A DNA stretch of 64,000 nt, from positions 992,001 through 1,056,000 of the forward strand of contig CP030868.2 in assembly GCA_004010835.2 (NCBI GenBank). The letters run 5' to 3'. The notes under the pieces were generated by a model that ran no database searches, was not told the DNA's origin, and was given only the letters and a program-made list of their open reading frames with translations. Positions 8,657 to 18,042 of the stretch are shown one piece after another (the first letter of the stretch is position 1; each line of letters opens with the position of its first letter). Position numbers and translations under genes: made by a program. Source of the stretch: Oenococcus sp. UCMA 16435. Its GTDB lineage: Bacteria > Bacillota > Bacilli > Lactobacillales > Lactobacillaceae.

Positions 8657-10126
8657 TTAAATATCTTTTGTATCAACCTGATCTTCAATTAAAATAACTT
8701 GATCATTTTCCTTTATAGTAAAAGTCTTTAGAGTGACATTAGCAGTTAATTCCGCAATGTCTTGGCCATTGGTTGAAGTTCGAACAATTTTGATTTCATT
8801 TTCGTTTGTTGCGTTTACCTGAATATCACCTTGAATATCGAAAGCAGCACTTTGGTTGCGCCAAGCCAATAATTTCAGTAAACAAGCGACAACCGGTCTC
8901 TGCACTTCTTTGGCGACTTCCTCTTTACTGTAATAATGACGATTTATATTTCGTCCCTCTTTAGTCTTTTCCAACAAATCCAAATCGTTTTCGCCAGCCA
9001 ACAATCCTACATAATAAATTTGTGGAATACCTGGAGCAAAGATTTGTATTGCACGAGCAAGCAGATATGCTTTATCGTCATTACCGAGGGCCGAATAATA
9101 GGTCGAATTAATCTGATAAATATCCAAATTATTATAGGCAGCAGATGAATAAGTCCGTTTAACGTTTGCACCAACTTTATACAGTTCATTAGAAGTATAG
9201 TCGATTTCCTCATCGGTTAAAATATCGCGAGCATCAACAACTCCGATTCCATCATGGGTATCAAGAGTCGTAAACTGTTTTTTTGGTGACATTTTCAGCC
9301 ATTTGGCTAACTGCTTGGGATTTCCGGAATAAAGAGTGTACAAAATAACCAAAGGCAAAACAAAATCATAAGTAAAATAACCATGCTCATTGATTTTGGT
9401 CGGGATTGTGTAATGCTCATGAATTTCCGGCAAAATTTCGGCATGCAGTGGTTCAAGAATCTGTCGAACCGATTCAAGCAAATCCCAAATTTCCGGTTCA
9501 ATAAAGAAATCATTGGTATCAATCTTTTTTATCGCATAAGCAAAGGCGTCCAAGCGAATTAGATCAGCACCATGTTTGACCATTGATTGCAAAGTATCTT
9601 TAAAAAATTCCTGAGCAACTTTGGATTTCACATTAATATCAATCTGTTCGTCACCAAAGGTATTCCAAAGATGTTCTTTACTGCCATCTGCAAAAGTAAT
9701 TTCCTGAATCGGTGCCTTATCTTTTCTTTTGTAAATTAAATCAATATCAGCTTTAGTCGGACGTCCTTTTGGCCAAAACTCTTACCAACGAATAAAAAAG
9801 TCCTTATACTTTGAAGCATCTTTTTTTGCTTTAAAATCTTTATACATGATTGATTCACGAGAAATGTGATTGATCATGAAATCAAACATCAAATAATACT
9901 TTTTTCCAAGAGTCTCAACGTCTTGCCAATCACCGAAATCCGGGTTGACGCGGGTATAATCCGAAGGGGCGAAGCCACGATCTCCAGTTGACGGGAAGAA
10001 AGGCAGCAAATGGACACCACCAATTGCATCACCGATGTATTTCCCCAAAATTTCTTGTAATTCTTTAATATTTTTACCCATCGAATCTGAGTAAGTGATC
10101 AACATTGCTTTATTTTGGACTGGCAT
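8657..10126 (-). pseudogene. sucP: Sucrose phosphorylase with an in-frame stop
   Basis: One frame of 490 codons runs from ATG 10126 to 8657, the usual length for sucrose phosphorylase (GH13; sucrose + phosphate to glucose-1-phosphate + fructose). It is broken only by TAA at 9782-9784 (codon 115) in [19 protein letters not shown]. All else is intact: the nucleophile Asp in [10 protein letters not shown] (about residue 193), the acid/base Glu in ILPEIHEHY, and [13 protein letters not shown] at 9631 could restart translation but would lack the N-terminal part of the barrel. From memory of the Leuconostoc enzyme, the stop replaces a Glu (GAA). Loss fits the poor sucrose use reported for many oenococci. 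Confidence 0.85.
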
Positions 10127-10207
10127 ATTTTCTCCTTTTTAAAAGTTTTGAAAGGCCATAGAAACATTATAAAGGATTAACAATTACCCTTGTGAAGCAA
10201 TCCAAGC

Positions 10208-11221
10208 TCAAAAAGCAGCTTCAATATTCAAAACGGCTTTGTTGGTTCTTATCTTACCGGAAAGATAATCATTCATTTCAACAGCTTTTAATTCCTTGCT
10301 TACTAACTCGGATGGATCAATTTTACCAGCCGAAATCATTGCGATGGCTGCTTTGAAAGTATAAGGATTAATAAACGATCCCTGAACCGTCAACTGTTTT
10401 TGAAAAATTTCATAAGAAGAAATAGAGAACTTTTGTTTTGGTTTGCCAACACCAAACATTAATACCTGTCCGCCATGAGCAGCTGCTTTAGCTGCCTGTT
10501 CTTGGACGTCCACTGATCCGACAGCTTCGATGACGATATCATAGCCCTTATCGAAATCGTTCGACTGAGCATCGACAACCTCGTCGGCGCCAACAACCTT
10601 TTTAAGAAATTCAACGTGTTTTTCATCATCCAGATGGCGGGTTGAAATAGTAACTTTTGAAACACCATACGCTTTAAGTGTTTTTACAAATAATTGGCCG
10701 GTAAAACCATCACCCAAAACAATTGCTTCTTGATAAGGCTTGATACTTAACAAATCAACACCATGTACAACACAACTCAGTGGCTCTGTTAATGCAGCTT
10801 GCTTAAAGCTGACGTTATCAGGTAATTTATAAGCAACCTCCTCAGGAGCTGTTACGTATTCTTCCAAACCACCATTGCGAGTAACACCGACAGCTGATAA
10901 ATTAGTACATAATTCTGGACGATTCGTACGGCAGAAATCGCATTTATGGCAATAAATATTTGGGTCAATTGCAACCCGATCGCCAACTTTAAAGTTCGTA
11001 ACATCCCCACCAACTTCAACGACAGTTCCTGAATCTTCATGCCCCAAAACAATTGGCGGTACAGCGTCAGCTGAACCAGGAAGACCTTGGTATAAGGCTT
11101 TGTCGGTTCCACAAACCCCAACATAGGCAACCTTAATTAAAACTTCATTATTTTTTGGAGTTGGCTTTTCCAAGTTCTCAACTTCCAAATGATTCATCTT
11201 ATCTAAAACTAATGCATTCAT
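10208..11221 (-). CDS. Zinc-dependent alcohol/polyol dehydrogenase (MDR)
   Basis: The 337-residue protein has catalytic zinc ligands in VCGTD and GHEDSG, and four structural-zinc cysteines in CHKCDFCRTNRPELC. A glycine-rich Rossmann segment follows (AIVLGDGFTGQLF; the second glycine pattern is unusual). It resembles sorbitol, threonine and galactitol-phosphate dehydrogenases; the substrate is not clear. It lies 81 bases before sucP and between two terminators, so it may be co-transcribed with sucP and reduce or oxidise a sugar-derived polyol. Confidence 0.85.
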   Translation of the reverse strand: MNALVLDKMNHLEVENLEKPTPKNNEVLIKVAYVGVCGTDKALYQGLPGSADAVPPIVLGHEDSGTVVEVGGDVTNFKVGDRVAIDPNIYCHKCDFCRTNRPELCTNLSAVGVTRNGGLEEYVTAPEEVAYKLPDNVSFKQAALTEPLSCVVHGVDLLSIKPYQEAIVLGDGFTGQLFVKTLKAYGVSKVTISTRHLDDEKHVEFLKKVVGADEVVDAQSNDFDKGYDIVIEAVGSVDVQEQAAKAAAHGGQVLMFGVGKPKQKFSISSYEIFQKQLTVQGSFINPYTFKAAIAMISAGKIDPSELVSKELKAVEMNDYLSGKIRTNKAVLNIEAAF

Positions 11222-11563
11222 ATTTTTTATTTTCCTCTTTATTAGTCAGCGTTTCTGTTAGAATTTGTTAAACCTTTATCAAATAATTGAAAAAGTCGCC
11301 GAATATCATTTAGAATACTTCACTTCGAAAATTATTTGATTAAAACCAAAATATTTTTTTAAAGACAAGCAGCCACAAAATTAATAATGATAATCCAACC
11401 ACTTCTTTTATTTTAAATTAAATTATTCACAAGTCAATAAAAAGTTTATCAATAGACAAAAAAGTTTCCCCAACTTGGGGGAACTTTTAATTATTTGCCT
11501 AAATTAACTCAGCTGATATTTTTAGCGATTTTCAACCTTGATCCATTCTTTTAATCGAGAAAA
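11222..11563. other. Intergenic region between aga and the zinc dehydrogenase
   Basis: This 342-bp AT-rich gap holds the aga terminator (11460-11488) and, in its left half, presumably the promoter of the dehydrogenase gene. I find no gene and no clear cre site in it. Confidence 0.5.
11460..11488 (-). terminator. Intrinsic terminator of aga
   Basis: A 12-bp stem (AAAAGTTTCCCC / GGGGGAACTTTT, one G-T pair) with a 5-base loop is followed on the minus strand by a T tract. Confidence 0.85.
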
Positions 11564-13753
11564 TCAATTATCCACTTGAAAATAATCAACCCGGCTGGTC
11601 CAATCCGCTAATTTAATTGGCATATCATAAAGACCAATATTCATTAATTCATCGCCACCATATCTTTTTTTGTTATCGGCTAGATAAATTTCATCAGGAT
11701 TAAGACCGGCCAGCTTTGTCAAAGTAAATTCCGGCTGAGCTTGAGAAATCAGCTTATAACGATAAAGCAGTAACTCTCTTTTATCAGCCGAAACAAATTC
11801 CCAAGCAGTTTGATTATTATCAAAGGGCGACTTCAATCTGATGAAATTTCCATACTGAATTAGTTGGCGATGTTTTTTATAAAAATCAATTTGAGATTTA
11901 ACGATTTCTTTTTCTTTATCAGTCAAATCGGCCAAATTTAATTCATACCCAAAGACAGCCGACATTGCTACATCACCACGCATTTTAAAACTCGTTTGAC
12001 GACCGGTTTGTTGATTTGGGGAAACAGAAACATGAGCTGTCATGCTGGATATCGGATAAGACAAAGAAGTTCCATATTGAATCTTCAAACGGGCAACAGC
12101 ATCAGTGTTATCGGATGTCCAGGATTGTGGAAAATAGTAAAGCATTCCGGCATCAAAGCGTCCGCCACCCCCGGAACAACCTTCAAAAAGTATATCGGGA
12201 TAACGAGAAGTCAGTCGTTGTGCCAAATCATAGACACCAAGTACATAACGATGGCTTACTTCTCCCTGCTGATCGGCCGGCAACTTATTTGAATAGACTT
12301 CTGTCAAATGACGGTTCATATCCCATTTAACGTAATCAATATCAACATTATCAAGAATCTTAATTATTTGATTGAAAATATTATCAACCACTTCTTTTCG
12401 AGAAAAATCTAATACATATTGATTTCTTGAAGGAGATATTCCCCGACCGGGAACCTGCAAAGCATAATCAGGATGTTTTTTATATAAGTCGGAATCTTCG
12501 GAAATCATTTCCGGTTCAAACCAAAGACCAAATTTCATTTTCTTGTCATGAACTTGTCGACTTAAAGCTTTCAGCCCTCCCTTTAATTTGGTTGCATGTT
12601 CAAACCAATCGCCAAGGCTGGAATTATCATCATCTCGGTGCCCAAACCAACCATCGTCAAGGACGAACATTTCAATTCCCAAAGGGGTGGCATTATCTAA
12701 AATTTTTTGGATTTTATTAGTATCAAAATCAAAAAAAGTGGCTTCCCAATTGTTGATAACAATTGGTCGCGGAGCAAATTGATGTTTTCCACGGGCAACA
12801 CGTTCGCGGAGCAAATGATGATAAGTTTGAGACATTCCATTTAAGCCGTTATCTGAATAAACAATCAAAGCTTCCGGCGTTTGAAAGGAATCGCCCGGTT
12901 TTAGTTTCCAATCAAAATCCTGTTGATTAATGCCGGCAAGCACCCGCGTTTGGTCAATATAATCACGTTCGAGCGTTTCCTGATGATTACCGGAATAGAC
13001 CAATTGAATACCAATTGCTTCATCATTAAATTCAGTTGTCGATGGATGGACCAAAGCAATAAAGGGATTCATATGATGGCTGGAAGTTCCCCGACGGCTC
13101 TCAAACTGAGTAAGTCCATGACGAAGCGCTTGTCGTTCGATCTGCCGTTCACGGGCATGAGCTCCTGGAAGAGAAATAACCTGAAAATCGCTTTTCGGAA
13201 AATCAATCTGCATACTGGCGATTTTTTCAATGTGTAAAATATGTTGCCCTTTATTAATCAATTTTGCACTGCGGGCAACAACGGATCGGTCGTTGTAAAT
13301 GCTGTAACTTAATTCAACTTCGCATGCTAAACTTTTATCCAATAGATTTACAATCAAAGTCTGAGCTTCAGTGTCATCCTTTACATAAGCATGGGGAAGA
13401 TTTTTCAAGCCGGGTTTTCCATCAACAATTTTATAAGATTGAAAACGAAAATCGGTTTGTCTTGCTCCGTTTTCATCGCGAATAATCACGGCTGGGACTC
13501 GATAATCACCGGTATTGTTTCCTGACCATTCTTGCAGCAAAGTATCTTTTGAATAGGAACGATCCAACGATCCAGGCAGATTACCGGAGAACCCACGGTC
13601 AAAACGGGGATTTAATCTCTCCCCAGAGTAGCTTCGGACTTTTTTGCCAAAATAAAGATGAGCGAGCAAATTACCCTCTTCGATTGACATAATATAGGAA
13701 ATTTGCTGATTAGCTAAGTGAAATACCTGTGTTTTTTCATCAAATGTGATCAT
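11564..13753 (-). CDS. aga: Alpha-galactosidase, GH36
   Basis: The 729-residue protein is full length for bacterial GH36 alpha-galactosidases, which release galactose from melibiose and raffinose. The N-terminal beta-sandwich is followed by the barrel with NNWEATFFDF (from residue 334), LDDGWFG, the nucleophile Asp478 in KWDMNR and acid/base Asp548 in WTSDNTD; CSGGGGRFD lies between. No signal peptide is present, so the enzyme is cytoplasmic and needs an importer, which is not next to it. It stands alone between two terminators, with only about 45 bases for its own promoter upstream. Confidence 0.95.
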   Translation of the reverse strand: MITFDEKTQVFHLANQQISYIMSIEEGNLLAHLYFGKKVRSYSGERLNPRFDRGFSGNLPGSLDRSYSKDTLLQEWSGNNTGDYRVPAVIIRDENGARQTDFRFQSYKIVDGKPGLKNLPHAYVKDDTEAQTLIVNLLDKSLACEVELSYSIYNDRSVVARSAKLINKGQHILHIEKIASMQIDFPKSDFQVISLPGAHARERQIERQALRHGLTQFESRRGTSSHHMNPFIALVHPSTTEFNDEAIGIQLVYSGNHQETLERDYIDQTRVLAGINQQDFDWKLKPGDSFQTPEALIVYSDNGLNGMSQTYHHLLRERVARGKHQFAPRPIVINNWEATFFDFDTNKIQKILDNATPLGIEMFVLDDGWFGHRDDDNSSLGDWFEHATKLKGGLKALSRQVHDKKMKFGLWFEPEMISEDSDLYKKHPDYALQVPGRGISPSRNQYVLDFSRKEVVDNIFNQIIKILDNVDIDYVKWDMNRHLTEVYSNKLPADQQGEVSHRYVLGVYDLAQRLTSRYPDILFEGCSGGGGRFDAGMLYYFPQSWTSDNTDAVARLKIQYGTSLSYPISSMTAHVSVSPNQQTGRQTSFKMRGDVAMSAVFGYELNLADLTDKEKEIVKSQIDFYKKHRQLIQYGNFIRLKSPFDNNQTAWEFVSADKRELLLYRYKLISQAQPEFTLTKLAGLNPDEIYLADNKKRYGGDELMNIGLYDMPIKLADWTSRVDYFQVDN

Positions 13754-13797
13754 CGTTTAATCCTCTTAATTTATAAATATATTTTGTTCGTTAGAAA

Positions 13798-13825
13798 AAA
13801 GCATTTTCCTGATCGAAAATGCTTT
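13798..13825 (-). terminator. Intrinsic terminator of the aldo/keto reductase gene
   Basis: An 11-bp stem (AAAGCATTTTC, 13798-13808; complement 13815-13825) with a 6-base loop is followed on the minus strand by TTTTTT. Confidence 0.85.
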
Positions 13826-13841
13826 ATCTTGACCACATATA

Positions 13842-14804
13842 TCAAGGAATTTTATAACCAGCAGCTTGATAAAGGTCATACCACTCCTGGTTACTCAAAT
13901 GAACATCATCAACCTCAGTCATTTGTTTGATATGAGCAGGCGAAGTACTTCCAAGAATTGTCTGAATGTTTGCTGGATGTTTTAAAATCCAGGCTACAGC
14001 TACAGCACTTTTATTCGAATGATACTTATCAGCCAAGGTCTGTAACTGATCATTCAACTCTTTATATTTGGGGCTATCAATAAAGACGCCAGCAAACATA
14101 CCATACTGGAAAGGCGACCAAGCTTGAATCGTCATTTTGTGCAAACGCATATATGTCAAAATATCAAAGGTCCGAACGTGAGTATCAGAATCAGGGCTGC
14201 CATCGATATTCATTTGAATATTTTCGGAAATCATATTTGCATGTGCCAATCCAAATTGTAATTGATTGACTTCCAACCGTTGACTAACGGCCTGCTGTAC
14301 AAGTTCAATATCATATGGAGTAAAATTAGACACTCCAAAATGCAGAACTTTTCCGGAAGCTTCAAGCTGGCTGAAAGCTTCAGCAATTTCTTCAGGTTCC
14401 ATTAAAGTGTCAGGACGGTGCAAAAGCATAAAATCAACATGATCGGTTTGTAAACGTTGCAATTCAATGTCAACAGCCGAAATCAAATGATCACGTGAAA
14501 AATCATAACGAAGACCGGTTAAACCATCACCGTTAATCTGACCGTTTTTCGGGATAATGCCAACCTTTGTTTGTATATAAATCTTGTTTCGATCAATTCC
14601 GGCATCTTTCAAGGCCTGACCAAAAATCGTTGATGATTTTCCAGCACCATAAATGTCGGCTGTATCATAATAGTCAATTCCCGAATCAAAAGCGGTCGAA
14701 ATTGTCTCAGCAGCTTCTTGGGCATTTTTTCTATCTATTCTCATAACACCTAAAGCAATCTGACTCGCATTCAAACCAGATTGTCCTAATTCGATTTGTT
14801 TCAT
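13842..14804 (-). CDS. Aldo/keto reductase
   Basis: The start is ATG 14804 with GGAGGT upstream; the 34 codons before it overlap the preceding gene and are not expected to be used. The 320-residue barrel carries the AKR tetrad: Asp and Tyr in GIDYYDTADIYGAG, Lys in QTKVGI, and His in MLLHRPD. A C-terminal GSTSP segment binds the NADPH phosphate. The protein belongs to the YdhF/YcsN-like group of predicted oxidoreductases. Terminators on both sides suggest a single-gene transcript. Confidence 0.88.
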   Translation of the reverse strand: MKQIELGQSGLNASQIALGVMRIDRKNAQEAAETISTAFDSGIDYYDTADIYGAGKSSTIFGQALKDAGIDRNKIYIQTKVGIIPKNGQINGDGLTGLRYDFSRDHLISAVDIELQRLQTDHVDFMLLHRPDTLMEPEEIAEAFSQLEASGKVLHFGVSNFTPYDIELVQQAVSQRLEVNQLQFGLAHANMISENIQMNIDGSPDSDTHVRTFDILTYMRLHKMTIQAWSPFQYGMFAGVFIDSPKYKELNDQLQTLADKYHSNKSAVAVAWILKHPANIQTILGSTSPAHIKQMTEVDDVHLSNQEWYDLYQAAGYKIP

Positions 14805-14831
14805 ATTTACCTCCTTTAGGCAACAAAAAAA

Positions 14832-14849
14832 TCGAAGCAGATGCTCCGA
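14832..14849 (-). terminator. Intrinsic terminator of pepD
   Basis: A 7-bp stem (TCGAAGC / GCTCCGA, one G-T pair) with a 4-base loop is followed by a T run on the minus strand, 38 bases after the dipeptidase stop. Confidence 0.75.
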
Positions 14850-14886
14850 CTTAATTTTACTATGATTAAAGCAAGTAATTGAATTA

Positions 14887-16317
14887 TCAGTTATCACTTC
14901 GAGCAAACTTATTGTTCATTAAATTAGAAACGGTAAAGAGAACCTGGCCCAAAAGGTCTTCAGTTTCTTTTTTAATCTGATCGGTAATTTTTTTATTAGC
15001 TGCTTCTAAGGCATTAGTCAATTCCTGACCATTTTTATCAGTCACTATTTTATCGGTCGCAAGCAGGTTTTTATGACCAATAGCAATGGTTTTTTGTTGA
15101 TAACGTTCAAAATAGGCAATTACATCACGATAATGCGGATCGGCCAAAGCAGCAATAATTCGATTGATCCAGTAATAATTTTCTGAACTTACTCGATTCG
15201 TTGTATCTCTTAAATAACTTGGTGTATCTTCAACATTTGTATAAAAAGGAACCAAGGTATTAAAAGGCATTGAGCCAAAAGCAATCCATTGAACAGCTTG
15301 ATTGCCTTTTGACTGATCCGGTCGAATTTGCAAAATCGATAATTCACCCGTACGGTTAATTCCGATTGGGCGGAACATGTGTTTCTCAGCCTCGGTTCCG
15401 CTCGTTCCATATGGATCATAAACTGTATCCTGATAATGGCCGGATAAAACATATTTAATATCTTCGATTGTGACTTTTCTAAATGGTTTTTGTGCAAACG
15501 GAATCGTATCACTCATAGGATTTTGTTCAACATCCGGTGTTAAAAATTTCTGCATAAACCAAGCACGAGGGGTGTTGTAATGATGATCAATATCAGCATG
15601 CGAGCCAAAAGTTAAACGACTATTTACCTTACCGTCGAAGGATAAATTCAAATGATTGTCCTGAATGAAATCTTTTAAATCAGCTGAATAGATAAAATTA
15701 TCGCTATCGTCAAAATCGATCTCCTGAATTCCAAGTTGGTTAGGAACCGTAACATACGAATCATCGGGAACACGTTGAGCAACCCAGTGATGTCCACCAA
15801 TCGTTTCTAAGAACCATATTTCATCAAGATCGGAAAAAATAACACCATTTTGTTCGTAAGTACCGAATTGTTCAAGTAAAGAACCAAGTCTCTTTACTCC
15901 ATCTCTAGCAGAACAGATATAGGGCAGAACAATTGTTAAAAAATCTTCCTCTCCAATTCCACTAGCAACCATTGGATCGGCGCCTAAAACACGTTCGTTT
16001 GTCGTGATTGTTTCAGTTGCACTCATTGCCGAGTTTTCTGAATTAATTCCGGCTTCGCCCCAAATTCCATCAGTTAAGTCAGCATTTGGAACAGCTGTAT
16101 ATCGGAGCGGATTATCCGGCAGATCGATTTCAACTTTCGAAATTTTGGAAACATAATGTTTTGGTTGTTCCTTTGGGCTAACAACAATAAATTTTTTTGC
16201 TTCAAAACTACCATCACCCGAATCTTCTGTCCTTGCAACAATTGTCGATCCATCGTAGCTAGCTTTTTTACCCACCAAAATCGTTGTACACGATGTTCCT
16301 AAAAATTGGTCTTTCAT
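14887..16317 (-). CDS. pepD: C69-family dipeptidase
   Basis: The start is ATG 16317 with AAGGAG upstream, giving 476 residues. The N-terminal FLGTSCTTILVGK puts the Ntn-hydrolase nucleophile at Cys10; family members are processed to expose this cysteine. DGSTIVARTEDSG, GHHWVAQRVPDDSY and NQLGIQEIDF match PepD of lactobacilli, a broad-specificity dipeptidase. There is no secretion signal, so it works on imported peptides in the cytoplasm. It follows rpmE2 but is separated by that gene's terminator. Confidence 0.92.
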   Translation of the reverse strand: MKDQFLGTSCTTILVGKKASYDGSTIVARTEDSGDGSFEAKKFIVVSPKEQPKHYVSKISKVEIDLPDNPLRYTAVPNADLTDGIWGEAGINSENSAMSATETITTNERVLGADPMVASGIGEEDFLTIVLPYICSARDGVKRLGSLLEQFGTYEQNGVIFSDLDEIWFLETIGGHHWVAQRVPDDSYVTVPNQLGIQEIDFDDSDNFIYSADLKDFIQDNHLNLSFDGKVNSRLTFGSHADIDHHYNTPRAWFMQKFLTPDVEQNPMSDTIPFAQKPFRKVTIEDIKYVLSGHYQDTVYDPYGTSGTEAEKHMFRPIGINRTGELSILQIRPDQSKGNQAVQWIAFGSMPFNTLVPFYTNVEDTPSYLRDTTNRVSSENYYWINRIIAALADPHYRDVIAYFERYQQKTIAIGHKNLLATDKIVTDKNGQELTNALEAANKKITDQIKKETEDLLGQVLFTVSNLMNNKFARSDN

Positions 16318-16350
16318 ATTAATCTCCTTATCTATTTCAGCATATAAAAA

Positions 16351-16367
16351 AAGCCGCATAGCGACTT
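16351..16367 (-). terminator. Intrinsic terminator of rpmE2
   Basis: A 7-bp stem (AAGCCGC / GCGACTT, one G-T pair) with a 3-base loop and a seven-T run on the minus strand lies 13 bases after the rpmE2 stop. Confidence 0.8.
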
Positions 16368-16379
16368 AAACTATTAGTA

Positions 16380-16622
16380 CTAGTTAAGTCCATACTTTTT
16401 GTTGAACTTATCAACAGCACCATCGGCCTGATTGATTTTTTGTTTTCCAGTATAGAACGGATGTGAATCCGAAGTAACTTCAACACGAACCATTGGGTAA
16501 GTCTGGCCTTCGTATTCAACCTCGCCTTGCGCTTTAGCGGTTGAACCTGATAAGAATTTAGCACCAGTTGTCGAATCAACGAAAACAACTTGGCGATAAT
16601 CTGGATGAATATCTGCTTTCAT
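16380..16622 (-). CDS. rpmE2: Ribosomal protein bL31, type B
   Basis: The 80-residue protein shows the type B L31 pattern ([40 protein letters not shown]). It lacks the CxxC zinc cysteines of type A, so it is the zinc-free form. It is a large-subunit protein. Position after rpoE-pyrG-murA is common in Lactobacillales. AAGGAG precedes the ATG. Confidence 0.96.
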   Translation of the reverse strand: MKADIHPDYRQVVFVDSTTGAKFLSGSTAKAQGEVEYEGQTYPMVRVEVTSDSHPFYTGKQKINQADGAVDKFNKKYGLN

Positions 16623-16678
16623 GTCTTTCTCCTTAGTGCCCTTTAACCTGAGGTCAAAGAGTCAGTAGTAACTTTAAT

Positions 16679-16707
16679 ATAATAACAGCTCAAGCCGCCC
16701 TTTTCAA
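16679..16707 (-). promoter_or_regulatory. Promoter of rpmE2
   Basis: TTGAAA (16702-16707), a 17-bp spacer and TATTAT (16679-16684) form a good sigma-A promoter 57 bases upstream of the rpmE2 start, just past the murA stop. Confidence 0.55.
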
Positions 16708-16722
16708 GGCAGGCAAAGACCT

Positions 16723-18015
16723 TTAGGGCATTAAACTCGGTATACCAACTCCTAAAACTGCCACCGAAGCACCAAGCCCAGTTAGTTTTTGTTGAATTTG
16801 TTCATATCCTCTTAGAATATGCTCGGCGTGATCGATAACAGTTTGTCCGTCAGCCATTAAACCGGCAATTACCAAAGCAGCTCCGGCACGTATCTCAGCA
16901 GCTTGGACGTCGGTCCCAACCAATCTTGGAGATTCGTTAACTTGGATAACACCGCCCTCTAAAGAAGAAATGTCGCCGCCCATTCGCCGCAATTCAACAA
17001 TATGACGAATTCTCTGAGGGTAAATTGTGTCAACGATCGTCGAAACGCCATCTGCTTTCATTAATAGTGGACTAATCGGTTGTTGCAAATCGGTTGCAAA
17101 TCCAGGAAAAGGAGCCGTCGTAATCGTCACAGGTTTTAAATGGCTAGTCGCCGGAACATAAATTTCATCTTCGGAAATCCGTAGGTGTACACCCATTTCA
17201 ATTAATTTAGAAGTAAATGACTCCAAATGTTCTGGAATAACATTTTTGATAGTTACACCATCACCGATTGCTGCTGCTGCCGTGATATAAGTACCAGCCT
17301 CAATTCGATCAGGGATAACTGCATGAACAGCCGAGGAACGCAAAACCGGGACACCCATAATTCGAATCGTATCAGTTCCGGCTCCACGAATATTAGCTCC
17401 CATATTATTCAAAAAGGTCGCCAAATCAATAATTTCAGGTTCACGAGCAACGTTCTCTAATATGGTCAAACCCTTAGCTCGAACAGAGGCCATGATCAGG
17501 TTCATTGTTGCGCCAACAGAAACCTTATCAAAAAAAATCTCGGCACCGTGAAGTCCCTCGGGGCCGGTTGTAATATAAATTGTGTCATTTTCTTCACGAA
17601 CCGAGGCACCAAGTGCTTTAAAACCCTTAATATGCTGATCGATCGGGCGTGGACCGATGTTGTCTCCACCAGGAAAAGTAACAGTTGCCTTGCCAAATTT
17701 TCCAAGTAAGGCTCCCATGAAATAATAAGAGGCCCGTAAAGCTTTTATTGCATTTTTTGGCAAAGGAGCATCAACTATATGCGTTGGATCAATTTCCAAA
17801 AAACCATTTTCAAAATTAGAAGAAACATTCATTGATTGAAGAATTAGCTGAAGATTCTTAACATCCAAAATTGCTGGAACCGTGTCAAAACGAACCGGGG
17901 TTTCTGCAAGAATCGAAGCCGGAATCAAAGCGACAGTGGAGTTCTTTGCCCCACCGATCGTAACTTCACCATGCAGGCGTTTTCCGCCATTGATTAAGAT
18001 TTTGGTCATTACCAT
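16723..18015 (-). CDS. murA: UDP-N-acetylglucosamine 1-carboxyvinyltransferase, Cys-to-Asp active site
   Basis: The 430-residue EPSP-synthase-fold enzyme adds enolpyruvate to UDP-GlcNAc, the first committed step of peptidoglycan synthesis. GGAKNSTVALIPASIL at the N-terminus binds the substrate. In the flexible loop the normal PGGC reads PGGDNIGPRPIDQHI: the catalytic cysteine (Cys115 in E. coli) is Asp118 here, confirmed in the DNA (GAC). Asp works in this role but is not alkylated by fosfomycin, as known for Mycobacterium and Chlamydia. Two ATGs are possible (18015 and 18009); neither has a strong Shine-Dalgarno sequence. It follows pyrG by 27 bases. Confidence 0.95.
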   Translation of the reverse strand: MVMTKILINGGKRLHGEVTIGGAKNSTVALIPASILAETPVRFDTVPAILDVKNLQLILQSMNVSSNFENGFLEIDPTHIVDAPLPKNAIKALRASYYFMGALLGKFGKATVTFPGGDNIGPRPIDQHIKGFKALGASVREENDTIYITTGPEGLHGAEIFFDKVSVGATMNLIMASVRAKGLTILENVAREPEIIDLATFLNNMGANIRGAGTDTIRIMGVPVLRSSAVHAVIPDRIEAGTYITAAAAIGDGVTIKNVIPEHLESFTSKLIEMGVHLRISEDEIYVPATSHLKPVTITTAPFPGFATDLQQPISPLLMKADGVSTIVDTIYPQRIRHIVELRRMGGDISSLEGGVIQVNESPRLVGTDVQAAEIRAGAALVIAGLMADGQTVIDHAEHILRGYEQIQQKLTGLGASVAVLGVGIPSLMP

Positions 18016-18042
18016 TAATTTTAACTTATATTCCGTTAGATT

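Noticed and set aside
12016..12330. Long plus-strand frames inside aga and similar ones elsewhere
   Set aside because: They lie opposite well-supported genes, lack ribosome sites and show no domain.
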